Source of the DNA: Sinorhizobium terangae
GTDB lineage: Bacteria; Pseudomonadota; Alphaproteobacteria; Rhizobiales; Rhizobiaceae
Length of the DNA: 64,000 bases
Reading direction: 5' to 3'
NCBI RefSeq assembly: GCF_029714365.1
Contig: NZ_CP121659.1
Location: forward strand, 3,818,501 to 3,882,500
Shown here: piece by piece, positions 62,677-64,000 of the stretch
How the letters are laid out: every line of letters begins with the position of its first letter
Position numbering within the stretch: the first letter of the stretch is position 1
Notes under the pieces: model-generated
Database searches by the model: none
Seen by the model: only the letters and a program-made list of their open reading frames with translations
Told to the model about the DNA's origin: nothing
Program-made: the position numbers and the translations under genes

Positions 62677-64000
62677 ATGAAATTCACGCTTTCCTGGCTG
62701 AAGGACCATCTGGAAACCGACGCCACGCTCGAGGAAATCTGCGCCCGCCTGACGATGATCGGGCTGGAAGTCGAGGACGTCGACGACAAGGCGGCGTTCA
62801 AGCCCTTCGTCATCGCCAAGGTCGTCTCCGCCGAGCAGCATCCGAACGCCGACAAGCTGAAGGTGCTGATGGTCGACGCCGGCAACGGCCAGCCGGTGCA
62901 GGTCGTCTGCGGCGCACCGAACGCGCGCAAGGGTCTTATCGGCGCTTTCGCGGCCCCCGGCACCTATGTGCCCGGCATCGATGTAACGCTTTCGGTCGGC
63001 AACATCCGCGGCGTCGAAAGCCGCGGCATGATGTGCTCGGAAAAGGAATTGGAGATTTCCGACGATCACACCGGCATCATTGACCTTCCGGAGGATGCTC
63101 CGATCGGCACGAGCTATGCGGCTTACGCCGGCCTCGACGACCCGGTCATCGAGATCAACCTGACGCCGAACCGGCCCGACTGCACCAGCGTTCACGGCAT
63201 CGCCCGCGATCTCGCCGCCTCCGGTCTCGGCACCTTGAAGGCCCAACCGGCACCATCCTTCGCCGTCGAAGGCAATACGCCGGTCAAGGTGAGCCTCGAT
63301 CTCGGTGAAGACAAGCACCTCTGCCCCGGCTTCGCGCTCCGCCTCGTGCGCGGCGTCAAGAATGGCCCGAGCCCGGCCTGGATGCGCCAGCGGCTGACGG
63401 CCATCGGTCTCCGACCGATCAACGCGCTTGTCGACATCACCAACTACCTGACCTTCGACCAGGGCCGTCCGCTGCACGTCTTCGATGCCGCCAAGGTCAC
63501 CGGCAACCTCACGGTCCGCCGGGCGAAGGAGGGCGAGAAGGTGCTGGCGCTCGACACGCGCGAATACACGCTGTCGCCGGCCAATGTGGTGATTGCGGAC
63601 GAGGACGGCATCGAGTCGATCGGCGGCGTCATGGGCGGCGAGCACTCCGGCTGCGACGAGAACACCACGGACGTGCTGATCGAATCGGCGCTCTGGGATC
63701 CCATGAACATTGCCAAGACCGGCCGCATGCTCGGCATCATCACCGATGCGCGCTATCGCTTCGAGCGCGGCGTCGATCCGGAATACATGGTGCCGGGCCT
63801 GGAGCGGGCGACCGAGTTGGTGTTGGAACTCTGCGGTGGAACGGCCGCCAAGCTGGATGTAGTCGGCTACGAGGGGCACACGCCCAAGGTCGTCGACTTC
63901 CCGGTTTCTGAGGTGAAGCGGCTGACCGGCCTCGAGGTGTCGACCGAGGAAAGCGTCTCGATCCTGACCAAGCTTGGCTTCGGCGTCGATGGCTCCGGCG
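62677..64000 (+). CDS. pheT: Phenylalanyl-tRNA synthetase beta subunit (partial, runs off the window)
   Basis: The first 441 residues are visible and the frame is open at the right edge; the full protein should be about 800. It begins [14 protein letters not shown] tRNA-binding EMAP-like domain spans about 40-150 ([37 protein letters not shown]). The B3/B4 editing region begins around [22 protein letters not shown], and includes [38 protein letters not shown] 62677 follows ACACAGGTG. Confidence 0.96.
   Translation, partial: MKFTLSWLKDHLETDATLEEICARLTMIGLEVEDVDDKAAFKPFVIAKVVSAEQHPNADKLKVLMVDAGNGQPVQVVCGAPNARKGLIGAFAAPGTYVPGIDVTLSVGNIRGVESRGMMCSEKELEISDDHTGIIDLPEDAPIGTSYAAYAGLDDPVIEINLTPNRPDCTSVHGIARDLAASGLGTLKAQPAPSFAVEGNTPVKVSLDLGEDKHLCPGFALRLVRGVKNGPSPAWMRQRLTAIGLRPINALVDITNYLTFDQGRPLHVFDAAKVTGNLTVRRAKEGEKVLALDTREYTLSPANVVIADEDGIESIGGVMGGEHSGCDENTTDVLIESALWDPMNIAKTGRMLGIITDARYRFERGVDPEYMVPGLERATELVLELCGGTAAKLDVVGYEGHTPKVVDFPVSEVKRLTGLEVSTEESVSILTKLGFGVDGSG

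Overview
The window reads as a chromosomal segment of a rhizobial alphaproteobacterium, most likely Sinorhizobium/Ensifer. The support is gene content and order: rpsO-pnp, fabA-fabB-fabI divergent from irr, and aroA-cmk-rpsA. Further support comes from an AroA that closely resembles the class II enzyme of Agrobacterium CP4, an ExoD protein, an Irr-type iron box, and dispersed RIME-like intergenic repeats. The species call is from memory of gene order and protein similarity, not from a search.

Layout. 1-8 kb: ribosomal protein S15, PNPase, an rRNA methyltransferase-like protein, the unsaturated fatty acid operon (fabA-fabB-fabI, minus strand) and the iron regulator irr. 8-16.7 kb: a TRIC-family membrane protein, a YdcF-like protein, a sulfite-oxidase-like molybdoenzyme with an extra N-terminal domain, tRNA-Ala(GGC), an acidic TIGR02300 protein, then aroA-cmk-rpsA. 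16.8-21 kb: an accessory-looking patch of low-complexity acidic proteins rich in RIME-like repeats, and a Gly/Tyr-rich exported protein.

21.4-29.2 kb: a 7.8-kb integrative element inserted in the 3' end of tRNA-Leu(CAG). It is bounded by 19-bp direct repeats. It carries a tyrosine integrase at the left end, a serine recombinase, several unrecognised small proteins and, at the right end, a probable immunity cargo. The cargo is a TIR-like (predicted nucleotide-binding/NADase) effector with an unassigned N-terminal domain, a downstream DUF2441-like (ADP-ribosyltransferase-fold) protein, and a divergently transcribed helical protein with a hydrophobic C-terminal segment. This is the best candidate for an undescribed system in the window.

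29.4-48.7 kb: two membrane-bound class III nucleotide cyclases, RNase D, YqaA and SelT-like proteins, DoxX, Rnk, small enzymes, a ccdAB toxin-antitoxin pair, lepA, an MFS exporter divergent from an XRE-cupin regulator, ExoD, an OmpA-type lipoprotein, and a carboxymuconolactone decarboxylase/ECF41 sigma factor/MFS operon with a recognisable ECF41 promoter.

48.7-64 kb: the elongation factor P module (efp divergent from epmA-epmB), cyclopropane fatty acid synthase, mbfA (an iron exporter with a textbook Irr box at its start), a BTLCP protease, a hydrolase, infC (ATT start), two Ser/Gly-rich exported proteins followed by an OmpR/HK two-component pair, rpmI-rplT, pheS and the 5' part of pheT, which runs off the end. 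The window links irr (regulator) to mbfA (target), and couples EF-P to its two modification enzymes.
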